In this document: positions 9,801 through 18,100 of the stretch, one piece after another
How the letters are laid out: each line of letters opens with the position of its first letter
Position numbering within the stretch: position 1 is the stretch's first letter
NCBI GenBank assembly: GCA_026874595.1
Contig: CM049309.1
Span: 17,872,576-17,936,575, forward strand
Source: Sipunculus nudus
Taxonomy: Eukaryota; Annelida; Sipuncula; Golfingiida; Sipunculidae
Reading direction: 5' to 3'
DNA: 64,000 nt
The notes under the pieces: model-generated
Database searches by the model: none
Told to the model about the DNA's origin: nothing
The model's input: the letters and a program-made list of their open reading frames with translations, nothing else
Program-made: the position numbers and the translations under genes

Positions 9801-11643
9801 ATTTGTCAATTTATATTGTTATGTTAGCATTTTGCTACTGTTAATACTGACCCGATCCGAGATTCGAACCCATGTCAATGGCTCACATGCCAGGCGTTCC
9901 AACCACTTCACTAGAAAAGCAAGCTTTGGTTTGATTTTATATCCAGCCCATAACACAACCCCCCCCCCAACTAGCTCACATATACGATACACAAGGCCCC
10001 ATATGTTTTTTCAACCTGGTAGCTTCCTGTGGGTCTTTGTGACCATACGGTGACAGTGTGATTTTTCATCCCATGTTGTTTGTTCTCACATAATTTACAG
10101 CGACTGTACAGTAAACTCCAAAACTTGGTTGGTAAGAGGGCCATCCGGGACCCATGAAGTGACAGTGTGGGTTCTATGCATGAAGCAAGTACACCGCATG
10201 GTGCCTTGCCAGTGACCGGCAGGTGCCCAGCCAGCAATCTCTGGCACAGTGCCACCACCATAAGGGTATTTCCTGCTGCTTATATAGCTGATTTTTAAAC
10301 AACAGTCATTTGTTCAACATGAAGCCAAAGAATAAGAAAGGGAAAGGAAAGAAAAATAATGTGCATGTAGAGGTTGAGACATCAAGCTGTGAAGATGTGG
10401 ATGAGACAGTGTGCATGTGTTACATCATCACTGCTAACTGCCTGGCCCAACCAGCTGAAATTTGAAATGTAATACATGCAATGGGGGGGGGGGGGGGGCT
10501 GAAACAGTCCTGTGTGTAACAATCCTGTGTGTGGTCAGTGGTCCTTGTAGCTAGTGGTCTAGTTACAAGGACACTCACAGAAGTGATGATTTAACGCATG
10601 CATACTGCTGGCTGAATTAAATCACACTGGCTCACCAGGACAGGCACCCAACATACAGGATCAGATGTACTCAAAACAAGTGCTTTGTTCCGTCCGCTAG
10701 ATAAATGAAGGCAGTGGCCTGTGGCTCTGTGTATACCACAGAGCCACAATACACAGAGCCACAACTGGGTCTACGCTGAACCTTAACACAGAAGGCAGTC
10801 TAGGCCTAATTTAACTGTTCATGAACAACAATTAAAACTGTAATCAAATCAAATTAAACAAGCATCACTATGAGTGACCACAAAGAAAGAAACGTACATG
10901 GGCTTACCCACATTTCTTGATGAAATTTTTACATATAAGCTTATGCAATTTGTAAATATAATTAAATTTGTACATTTACAATTTTTTTTAGTTCAAAACT
11001 TCAAATGAAATCAACATAATACGGGACATATAATCTTTTTTAGGGGGGGGGGACAATCTAAAAGCCTCCCCCACGCCATACACACACACACACCAACACA
11101 AAATGACAAATATGTCTTCTGTAGCCAGCATACAGCAGTAATGCAAGTAATGTTTGGCCAGGTGGGAGTATGCTATAACCATTAACCTTCTGAACTGCTC
11201 TAAAATGCAGTCTGTATCCTGTTAAAATCACCGCCAATGTGTCTGCTGTTGTATATAGGTAGGTTTATCTTACACCAGTATGTACACGACAGCCACAAGC
11301 CATCGTTAATCAACTCTATTTTGTTTGTGGTACTTGTTACAATATTTTACGTCTGCGGGGGCTACCTTGCAAGAAATAGCACTAAATCTCTGAAAAACAC
11401 TCAAGAAAGATGCCAAGCTCGGTCAGGGGTTGGGAATTTCACTGCAACCACTCGGGCTGTCTGCTGGCAGAAGCAGAAATAGACACACAGCACTGCAAAC
11501 AGCCTCTCCGCCAGTCACTGGCCCCTTAATGTGCCGATCTTCTAGAAAATCGGCTCTTAAATCCACGTTTCGATTCAGATATAACGCATTATTACAGGCG
11601 TTTTGTATAAAATATAATATTAAGCTTTTACCTTTGATGACAT
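706..11643 (-). CDS. ANKRD29: ANKRD29 orthologue (ankyrin repeat domain protein 29), 3' end off the left edge
   Basis: Seven coding exons on the minus strand (11632-11643, 9255-9365, 6965-7063, 6554-6652, 4179-4376, 3175-3273, 706-801) join without frame breaks, every intron in phase 0, into 238 residues. After a short MSSKKETP start come seven ankyrin repeats of about 33 residues with the usual G-T-P-L-x-x-A-A and H-x-x-x-V-x-x-L-L pattern. The repeats line up one-to-one with vertebrate ANKRD29. Especially diagnostic are PLWIASQMGH in repeat 6 and KSPSLGVLQ at the end of repeat 7, where the vertebrate protein has a closely similar non-ankyrin stretch. The family is about 300 residues long, so the eighth repeat and tail, roughly 60 residues, should lie left of position 1. 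Ankyrin repeats bind proteins; the cellular role of ANKRD29 is poorly known. The gene is divergent from SKP2, with starts 3.4 kb apart. Orthology is confident; the 12-nt first coding exon is the least certain part. Confidence 0.92.
838..1345 (+). repeat. Dispersed repeat family D, copy 1
   Basis: Copy of a repeat seen about six times here. It is recognised by CTTGTGACCTCTGACC near one end, repeated phrases on the pattern of a short AT-rich block, 'gtgacctctgacc' and 'attaaatatgcat', and an end rich in GACAGACAG. Other copies: 20905-21255 (-), 34775-35290 (-), 50685-51160 (+), 56535-56885 (+), 57645-58115 (+). No coding potential. Confidence 0.75.
1361..2562 (+). mobile_element. Hairpin-ended element carrying six 180-bp tandem units
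   Basis: The left end (from AACTAGATGTGTCGGAACG) contains the small hairpin GTCGGAACGAC. It is followed by about six tandem units of 180 bp; the block GTTCAGGAGCCGTAAAAC and its variants recurs near 1445, 1625, 1804, 1984, 2164 and 2343. A GGAC-type microsatellite and a strong terminal stem (TATGCCCC near 2531 pairing with GGGGGCATA ending at 2561) close the element. No transposase is encoded, so it is non-autonomous. The hairpin end resembles Helitron/Helentron non-autonomous elements; class is an inference. A second copy is split around 61003-61050 and 63919-64000. Confidence 0.75.
3175..3273 (-). CDS. ANKRD29: ANKRD29 coding exon 6 (ankyrin repeat 6)
   Basis: 33 codons with the highly conserved core PLWIASQMGH; TTGTAG acceptor and GTATGA donor. 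Confidence 0.93.
3408..3562. mobile_element. Small TA-flanked MITE, pogo/Tigger-like ends
   Basis: Starts TA-CAGTGAAACCTGTGTAAT and ends GGTTCCACTC-TA, so short imperfect terminal inverted repeats are flanked by TA. This fits the mariner/pogo superfamily, whose ends often read CAGTRGAACCT. Non-coding, in an ANKRD29 intron. A related copy is at 28409-28514. Confidence 0.55.
4179..4376 (-). CDS. ANKRD29: ANKRD29 coding exon 5 (ankyrin repeats 4 and 5)
   Basis: 66 codons encoding two complete repeats (GGTPLFVACQ... and GATPLFISAQNGH...), with TTTTAG acceptor and GTCAGT donor. The open frame runs on past the donor, but the next exon's repeat joins precisely at the donor. Confidence 0.93.
4770..5085. 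repeat. Minisatellite, about 33-bp unit, roughly 9-10 copies
   Basis: The unit TTAATCCTTGTCAGAGCCAT plus CAACAATTGTA recurs in direct tandem, most regular from 4830 to 5000 and degenerating at both ends. It lies in an ANKRD29 intron, directly next to a hairpin-ended element beginning near 5089. Confidence 0.9.
5089..6386 (+). mobile_element. Helentron-like non-autonomous element, degenerate 3' end
   Basis: Begins with the shared 5' motif AACAAGGGACCCATTGGTCA and then a body nearly identical in order to the copy at 7331-9213 (a block from AAGGTAAAAATCTA, a block around ACCATGATCA, AGGCAGGAAAATAATGAAC, then the block around ATTTATGGTA). The 3' hairpin present in other copies is decayed (AGCTAGCATAAACTG near 6363-6377). 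No transposase. It occupies the ANKRD29 intron between exons 5 and 4. Confidence 0.65.
6554..6652 (-). CDS. ANKRD29: ANKRD29 coding exon 4 (ankyrin repeat 3)
   Basis: Exactly 33 codons, one ankyrin repeat (GTCALFFASQGGYLEIVKAL), with TTTACAG acceptor and GTGAGT donor. The intron to exon 3 (6653-6964) is 312 bp and holds nothing recognisable. Confidence 0.93.
6965..7063 (-). CDS. ANKRD29: ANKRD29 coding exon 3 (ankyrin repeat 2)
   Basis: Exactly 33 codons, one ankyrin repeat (GTTPLILAAANNHVECVKEL), with GCAG acceptor and GTAAG donor, phase 0 on both sides. Confidence 0.93.
7331..9213 (+). mobile_element. Helentron-like non-autonomous element, both ends present
   Basis: Begins AACAAGGGACCTATGGGTCA, containing a near-perfect GACC-TATG-GGTC stem, then CTGTGCTCAGCTGA. 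It ends with a GGAC microsatellite (9129-9163) and a 31-bp double stem at 9180-9210 (TAGCTCAG pairing with CTGAGCTA, inner TGACT/AGTCA), followed by A residues. The short inverted relation between GCTCAGCTGA at one end and TCAGCTGAGC at the other, with a single terminal hairpin, fits Helentron-type non-autonomous elements. No proteins encoded. It lies in the ANKRD29 intron between exons 3 and 2. Confidence 0.7.
9255..9365 (-). CDS. ANKRD29: ANKRD29 coding exon 2 (ankyrin repeat 1)
   Basis: 37 codons between a TTTTCAG acceptor and a GTATGG donor. Encodes the first ankyrin repeat (LHFAALQGDLEKLKKVLETG), degenerate as in the vertebrate protein. Confidence 0.9.
9845..9925 (-). repeat. tRNA-derived SINE head, minus strand
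   Basis: On the minus strand there is an A-box-like stretch (TAGTGAAGTGGTTGG) and a B box (GGGTTCGAATC) at tRNA spacing. The flanks do not form an acceptor stem, so this is a SINE head rather than a working tRNA gene. It lies in ANKRD29 intron 1. Confidence 0.6.
10319..10465 (+). CDS. Possible small open reading frame in ANKRD29 intron 1
   Basis: A 48-codon frame opens with a lysine-rich stretch (MKPKNKKGKGKKNN) followed by an acidic, cysteine-containing part, and closes at TGA. A TATATAG box lies at 10281-10287, about 30 bp upstream of the ATG. Composition looks more protein-like than neighbouring chance frames, but no family is recognised and no splice partner was found. It could be a lone first exon or chance. 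Confidence 0.2.
   Translation: MKPKNKKGKGKKNNVHVEVETSSCEDVDETVCMCYIITANCLAQPAEI
10481..10497 (+). repeat. Poly-G run
   Basis: Seventeen consecutive G. Similar G or C homopolymers of about 9-17 bp recur through the window, for example near 5478, 8325, 24717, 26686, 27546, 45587, 51316 and 61792. Confidence 0.9.
11632..11643 (-). CDS. ANKRD29: ANKRD29 coding exon 1 (start codon)
   Basis: Only four codons (M-S-S-K) precede the GTAAAAG donor. The next exon continues K-E-T-P, like the vertebrate N terminus (KKETP), which is why this ATG was chosen despite the tiny exon. The 5' UTR would lie just right of 11643. Confidence 0.72.
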
Positions 11644-11800
11644 GATGGTGGTTGCTGCGGCAGGGACAGTGAAGTAATACAAAACCTTGGTCAGTCCGGG
11701 TCACAGCAACAATATGAACGGATGTGGCATACCGGGGCTTCCTGGTTCTAGAAGCCGCCTGCAGATGGCAGCAGTGGGTGTTTTGTTATAAAACCTACCG
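11644..11800 (-). promoter_or_regulatory. ANKRD29: Presumed 5' UTR and promoter region of ANKRD29
   Basis: Assigned only from position upstream of the start codon. The sequence is richer in GC than its surroundings (for example ACCGGGGCTTCCTGG near 11731, with an ETS-like TTCC core). No TATA box stands out. Confidence 0.35.
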
Positions 11801-12528
11801 CTAGGTGCAATGTACCCATGACTGAAAAAAGTGCATTTTTTATTTATTCTATGAAACAATTTAGCAAATAATGAACTTCGTTGAAATAAATTTTAATCAC
11901 CTGAAAGTTCCAGCAACCTATCCAATGATGCCTTTCTAAAATGAAAATGGACTAAGCTCTTTGTCAAATAAAAGGTGTGATCTGTATTGAGCAGGTATGT
12001 ACTGTCCTCTAGCTACTGCAGATAGTGATGAGTATTGTAACTCTAGGCAAACAAACTGAGTAGAAAGTGATTGTTTTATGCTTAAGTTTTTATTCTATGT
12101 TTCCGTATAGCAGCATATATATGGTTATAATATGTTTAAACTGCAATATTGTTGTTAGCTTAATATCTGAATTATTGAATTTATAAATACTTTAAATATT
12201 TTAAGGAGACACAATGGCAAAATTTACAAGTATAGTGTGTCCCAGTTACTGACATTGCAGGGATATGGCAGTAAATAATTGTATTTTGGTAAGTGGTAAC
12301 TCTTTAAATATAAAAAAAAATGTATTGTACTTCTATGACATTAGTCCTTACCTGTGAAAAAACTGGAATGTCCTACCATCAACTTAACATGATTACGCTA
12401 TCTACTCAGATGATCATTCATTATTAATATATAAAAATAAATCGTATTTTTTTAGTTTGCAACCTTTTTGGTTGTCCCTTGTTTATTTACTGGTTGAATG
12501 CGTGCTGACTTTTTTGTAAAAAAAAAGG

Positions 12529-12700
12529 TGCGGGCTGAAAGCTAAATATGCGGGGCGGGTGCGGGTTAATTTATTCTTTATAGGCACGGGGCGGTGCAGG
12601 GCGGGTTTTTACAACATCGAGGCGGGGCGGTTGCGGGCTGAGGGTTTGTTTTGCGGGGCGGGTGCGGGCTCTAAATTCCGGCCCGCGCAGGGCTCTATTA
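12529..12700 (+). repeat. G-rich repeat cluster (GCGGGGCGGGTGCGGG motif), possibly the subterminal part of a hAT-like element
   Basis: Variants of GCGGGGCGGGTGCGGGCT recur five or six times on the plus strand in an otherwise AT-rich region. On the minus strand the block starts TAGAGCCCTGCGCGGGCCGG, reminiscent of hAT-type termini with subterminal repeats; no second end or 8-bp target duplication was identified. Runs of G could form quadruplexes. Confidence 0.6.
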
Positions 12701-13866
12701 CACACCCAGGGGTCTGCAGTTGCGGCTGACACTTCGCCTGGCTGACACCAGGAATATTAAAAAAAACTATACATACTTAGAGTAAGTATTGGATAAGACA
12801 GTATAAAAACGGATTAAATTACATCCAACAAGAACATCTTTTAATTTTTTAAATAACAAATTATGAGAAAGGAGGAGCAATTGTTATACTGAGGCTGTTA
12901 TATTCCAGTTCATTCCATTATATCTCCCAAATGTGACGAAAGTGTATAATGTTTTCCTATTGCAAGTCGGTTTGCAAATTTACGAGAAAAGAGTTTTGAA
13001 AGGTGAGGGTAAGTGTATAATTAACTCGTAAACCAATAATTGAATTTTGGAATTAATTTAGATCATCATGTTATATTTGTAATTCAAATTAATTGTGACA
13101 TAAGGCAATTCCCTTGTGTCAGAGAGGGCCATAGGTATTAATTGGCAGTAAGGGCCGCTTTGAACTGGAGTTTACCTGTGACACTTTGTAGAAGAACACA
13201 GGAGATCTTAATTTGGATGATTGGGATGATTGCAAATTCAATTGTTTATTTTCTTTTATTTCTATTCAAATTCACAAAATTTTCAAATGCAGTTCAACAA
13301 TCTAGATTCGATCAATACCAACTCAATTTAGAATCGATCACCATTAAGCCTCAATGTCTGCATGTTTTATAACTACTCGCCGCATGGGGTCCGAGTACAT
13401 GCATGGACCGTTGAGAGGCATGCAGAGAGGTTCACCAGTGGATCAATAAATGTAATAACATACATCCAGCTGGGCCTGAGAGGGTGTTTAAAATTTCAAA
13501 TATTTTACCAAAGATATTATATTATATTATAATATATTACATGTATATTGTATTTAAAAAAAGAACCTTATATTATTTTATAAAGAGGTGCTGACCGGAC
13601 CACCCCCTGACAGTGGGTCTACTACATATTTTGTTTCTTTACGTAAAAGTTACCTATAAACACAAGTACATCATTCAAAACCAGGATCGCAAGATGAATA
13701 CTTATCACATAAAAGGAATTCAACATTAGCACAGACCATTACATCATAGAAGAGGCGGTCCAGTGGAGGGATAGGAGGTATCTTATGTTGCCGGTCCAGT
13801 CCGGTTAAGCTTACAATCGTGGAAATGACCGATCCAAGCGGTCCGGTTGGCACCTCTAATTTTATT

Positions 13867-13945
13867 GTGTCGTATAGTACAGTATATGGTATAGTAGAGC
13901 AGGGCATAGCATAGCATAGTATGGTATAGTATAATATTGTACAGT
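13867..13945. repeat. Imperfect ATAGT pentamer repeats
   Basis: TATAGTA, CATAGCATAGCATAG and TGGTATAG variants run in tandem. Simple repeat with no further signal. Confidence 0.75.
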
Positions 13946-14346
13946 ATATTTCATAAGGACATACATGTATAAACATTTTAATATTTCACAGTTTTTTTAC
14001 GTATCAGATTTTAATATTTCATAGTATAGTATTTACTATATAACCATTCCTATATTTATTGCTAACTTTAATAATTATTCGATATTTATTCCGATGTACC
14101 AACATAATTAATTATAAATATACGATTTATTTCACTCTATAGAGAGCCGAAAATGTTCCAGGGATAAAAGATTAATCTCATGCAATTTTAATTTGATATA
14201 TGATCAAAAAGTTTCCGTTGGGTCTATTATCAGCAAATCCCGAAGGACCTATTTATTCATGTGCTAAACATAGAAAACATATCTGAACTTTATAACAAAT
14301 TCATGCCTAGTTTAAACTGATCTTGTTTCAATAAACGAATGCTGAA

Positions 14347-14368
14347 ATAATAATAACAATAATAATGA

Positions 14369-14426
<58 letters not shown>

Positions 14427-14493
14427 TTTATGATAATATTAAAATAATAATAATATAATAAAAATAATTAAAAAAAATAATAATAATAATAAA

Positions 14494-14545
<52 letters not shown>

Positions 14546-14600
14546 TTAATATTATCATAAAAATAATAATAATAATAATATTATCATTATTATATATAGT
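14347..14600. repeat. Large ATT/AAT microsatellite palindrome
   Basis: A long (TTA)n tract is followed by TTTTTATGATAATATTAAAA. The reverse complement (TTTTAATATTATCATAAAAA) follows a second long (ATT)n tract near 14542-14562. The two halves form an inverted repeat of roughly 100 bp per arm with a short A-rich centre. Confidence 0.85.
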
Positions 14601-14899
14601 ATAATTACACTTGTTAAAGGTTAAAATTAATATGTCAGGATCGTTGTATTTTACTTGGAATAGTTTAACTTGACTTTTTGCCAGATGCGTGTGGGCGTGC
14701 GTTTGTCACCCCTTTATTGCCATAAACATGGAAACGGACCTTTAATCTCTGTTTAAAAGGCAATGGGCAACATTTCTATTAGTAGGGATAATATGTTTAT
14801 AATATTTAAACCCCCTGTAATGTTACAAAAGAATAATACGATATTCCATTGCGCAAACGACGCATGCATGCATGCACAGGTTTACGAGAATCCTCCAAA

Positions 14900-15047
14900 A
14901 CCTCTGAATTTTAGTAAACGGGCACTGCCGGAACTTGGAATCAGCCAATCAAATGCCCGAACAATCACCAGCTTCGGCAGGCACCGACGAGTCCCGACAA
15001 GTTCCGACAAGTTGGTTTACGAATAGTTTCGACCCGCGGACATAGAG
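14900..15047 (+). promoter_or_regulatory. SKP2: SKP2 promoter and 5' UTR with CCAAT box
   Basis: The 150 bp before the SKP2 start are richer in CG dinucleotides than the surroundings. They contain CAGCCAATCA (CCAAT at 14945-14949), a good NF-Y-type site about 100 bp upstream of the ATG. No TATA box is present. CCAAT-bearing TATA-less promoters are common for cell-cycle genes; the link to regulation here is inference. Confidence 0.55.
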
Positions 15048-15136
15048 ATGGCGGCAAAAGTACAACCAAGCATGGGGCGAGAGGATAGTTACCCAATACG
15101 GAATGCTCCGAGAGCTCCCAGAAAGCAACAACACAG
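15048..15136 (+). CDS. SKP2: SKP2 coding exon 1 (start codon)
   Basis: ATG in the context AGAGATGG, 29 codons plus two bases, basic and proline-containing (MAAKVQPSMGREDSYPIRN). The strong GTAAAT donor leaves AG, which joins exon 2 to give the R-K-R-R cluster. It is the only start found upstream; an alternative first exon inside intron 1 cannot be excluded. Confidence 0.75.
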
Positions 15137-18100
15137 GTAAATACAATCTATAGATATATTTCATATGTTACATACAGGCGTATTTGTGTTTAATATCTAT
15201 AGTTTTGCAACAACAGCGGGACAAACCGCGTGTCACCTCCTATAAAGGCTGGTTGACATATCGCGGAGTCCCCGGTCTGGTATGTGTGACGACACAGTTT
15301 GTTTACATGAACACATGGGCATCCAAATTTATTATTATTCCTTAAGGTATTATACATTTAAATCTATTTTTCATGCCGTATATATCGAGTAAAAGCAGTT
15401 ATTTATTACTCGACTTTTTAACAAGCATGTAAATAATAGACTCCAATATTTATTACATATAAGCACTCGTGACCTCTGACCTCATGACGTTGAACTCGAC
15501 AGAGTACAGTTGCGTTAGATTGAATGGAATTAATCTCTAGTAGCATTAGGTGCACCCGTGTTGGGGCACAGGATACATTAAATGGGTTAAACATGTGACA
15601 TGGATACATTGACATGAGTCAAGCTGTAAGGTCTACGGTCAAATCGTTTTTAAGTACTCAATCATGTAACTTTGTCAGTAGTCCTATACAGTTATAAAGG
15701 GGTGTGGCATTAGACTTTGAGATATATTTGTTTTGACAGTCATAGAGGTAGATCTATATTTCTTATATCACTTTGAGACCTTATCTGTCTTCTCTTCAAA
15801 TATCTAAATATACATGTATAGCTGTGCTGACTTATTATATTATAGATATAAACATCCCTGTAAGGCTATATACCATACATTACTGGTACTTGGTCTGTGT
15901 CAAATAATATCAGTTGGAAGAGTTTATGTATATGTAAATAAGTCTACATATATACAGTCCAACTATATAAACAATATGTGAGTCAAATTTAATGGGTCAA
16001 AGTTAAAGTGAATGTATGTTGTTTTCAGTTTATTAAAAATTTTATGACAAATTACAGACAGTTGTATATATTACAATTATTTTCATAAATAAAGAGTAAT
16101 ATATCAATTTCATTAATGATATTTTAAGAGACATTCTGTTCTGTCCTTTCAACAAATTTCTTCATTGAAACATGTCAAGGCTTATTCTTTCATATGCCTT
16201 TTTAAAGGCTTTTTCTTAAAATTATACTGATAAAGTTTTAAAGATTATGTTTATATATTTTTACTATTTTTGTTTGTATGATATTCTGGTGATAAATTCT
16301 CTCTCTCTCTCTCTGTACCTGTTTTTGGATACAATCCAAATCTGAAGTTTTAAGTCTGTGTCTGATCATTCAATATACAAATGTTCATCTCACATGACTG
16401 TGTTTGTTTTACATCTTCCCTTTTTATAAGTGGGATATTATAAACCAGATTTGGTTTGTGTAACATGTGGTACAGTGTAACACAGTAAGGCAGTTCAAGA
16501 AGTGAAATTAATTTATTACAAATGTGATAAACTTTTAAGCATCTCATATTCAGGGAATAATTTACTGGTGGAAAACTGATTAGTGATCACAGCCTAATAG
16601 AACTGCAAAATCTTTAGCAGTTTATGACTTTTATTAGCAGTTTTAGCATTGGCTTTATTTGAGCCTTTCTTCATGAAAAACATAACAAAAAATAAAATTG
16701 TTGCAATATCATAATTTTGTGGACAGGAGCACTCTATGCAAACTGCATGAACCAAATTCTACCAATTCATAAATTCTTTATCCCTTTGGTAAATTTGGTT
16801 CAAACAGTCAAACACATCTGAAGTTTTCAGTTGTCATGGCTTCCTCAAAGTTCTTCATTTTCCTTGTTGGGGCTGCCTTTTTATATCTGAAACTTGATGC
16901 TTATCCAGGTAAATTATTCCCTGATATTTTAATTAATATATGATAAACAGCAAAAAACATACCTTACTAGTACTACAAGGGGGTTTGAATTATCCTGTAT
17001 GTAATTAACAATTAATGTTTCAATTAGGCATTTGGCACGAGACCATGAGAAAATGGTAATTAAGGGACTGAATCATTAGCAATATTAGAGTATGTGCCTG
17101 GGCTATTGAGTATACATGAGTGTACTTAAAGGTCTGGTGAGCTAATTGCTCCTCTTATTTGATATATACACCTTGTCAGAGCAGAGTTCTGGTATGTTCA
17201 TGCATGTTTTCAACTGTTACTTCAGGCTCAATAGGTGACAGTTGTGTTAAGTGGGTGGATGCCAGGAATAATAGGTTAGTCTCCAATCAGGTGCAACAAC
17301 CTCCACCAACAGGTTACGGCAATAAATAAAACTCGGAAGTCGGAAGTCGGAAGCCTTCGGAAGTCGGAAGCCGTTTTAATTTGTACTATAATGTTTAAAA
17401 TAACGATCATACCAACACTTTTTCGTGTTAAAATGTAAGATATAGACCCCCTTTGCAAAACCAGGAAGTTGCACAAACGTATATTCCCATATATGAAAAT
17501 TAAAGCATTTTTAATGCGTCGGAAGCCTCTCGGAAGTCATCCTGAGGTGTCAGATGATGCTCAAAATGCATAAAACTCGGAAGTCAAGACCATAGCACCA
17601 ACCGACAATGACGCAGAAAAAGTCTTGCACAATTCCAGATTTTGATTAAAGTGATATTTATGTATTTGAATAAAATCATAATGTATATAATTAAACATAA
17701 TGATATATAAAATATATAAAAAAATAAATGTTGAAATATACATTCAAATGTAATACATTATATATCATATCGTGACGTAATATTTTAATATGGAATGTTA
17801 TTTTTTATAAATAAAAATGTAAAAGCATTTTAAATTTCGTAATTTTATCAAAATGGTGTAATAATGCTTTTAGAATAGAATATTATATCATATAAAAAAA
17901 TTAAGTATAACTTAAACAACATTTATTTGTATTATAATTATTTTACATATATAAGACTATTCAAATATTTGATAAAATACATAAATTTTTATATTAATGT
18001 AAAATAGTATCAAACTGTCGCATCCTTGCAGGAACTGGTAAAACCGTAAGAAAAGTCCATTCAGTTTTGTAATAATAAAACTAATTTATTTTATCCATTA

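Larger units (their letters stand above)
11801..14340. other. Intergenic region between ANKRD29 and SKP2
   Basis: Apart from the G-rich cluster at 12529-12700 and a run of ATAGT-type repeats at 13867-13945, no gene, RNA or mobile element is visible. The small open frames here have no splice context or family signature. Confidence 0.5.

Noticed and set aside
9845-9925. tRNA gene on the minus strand
   Set aside because: Good B box, but the outer stem does not close; called a SINE head.
13142-13372. 76-residue frame between ANKRD29 and SKP2
   Set aside because: No splice context, no motif and AT-driven composition.
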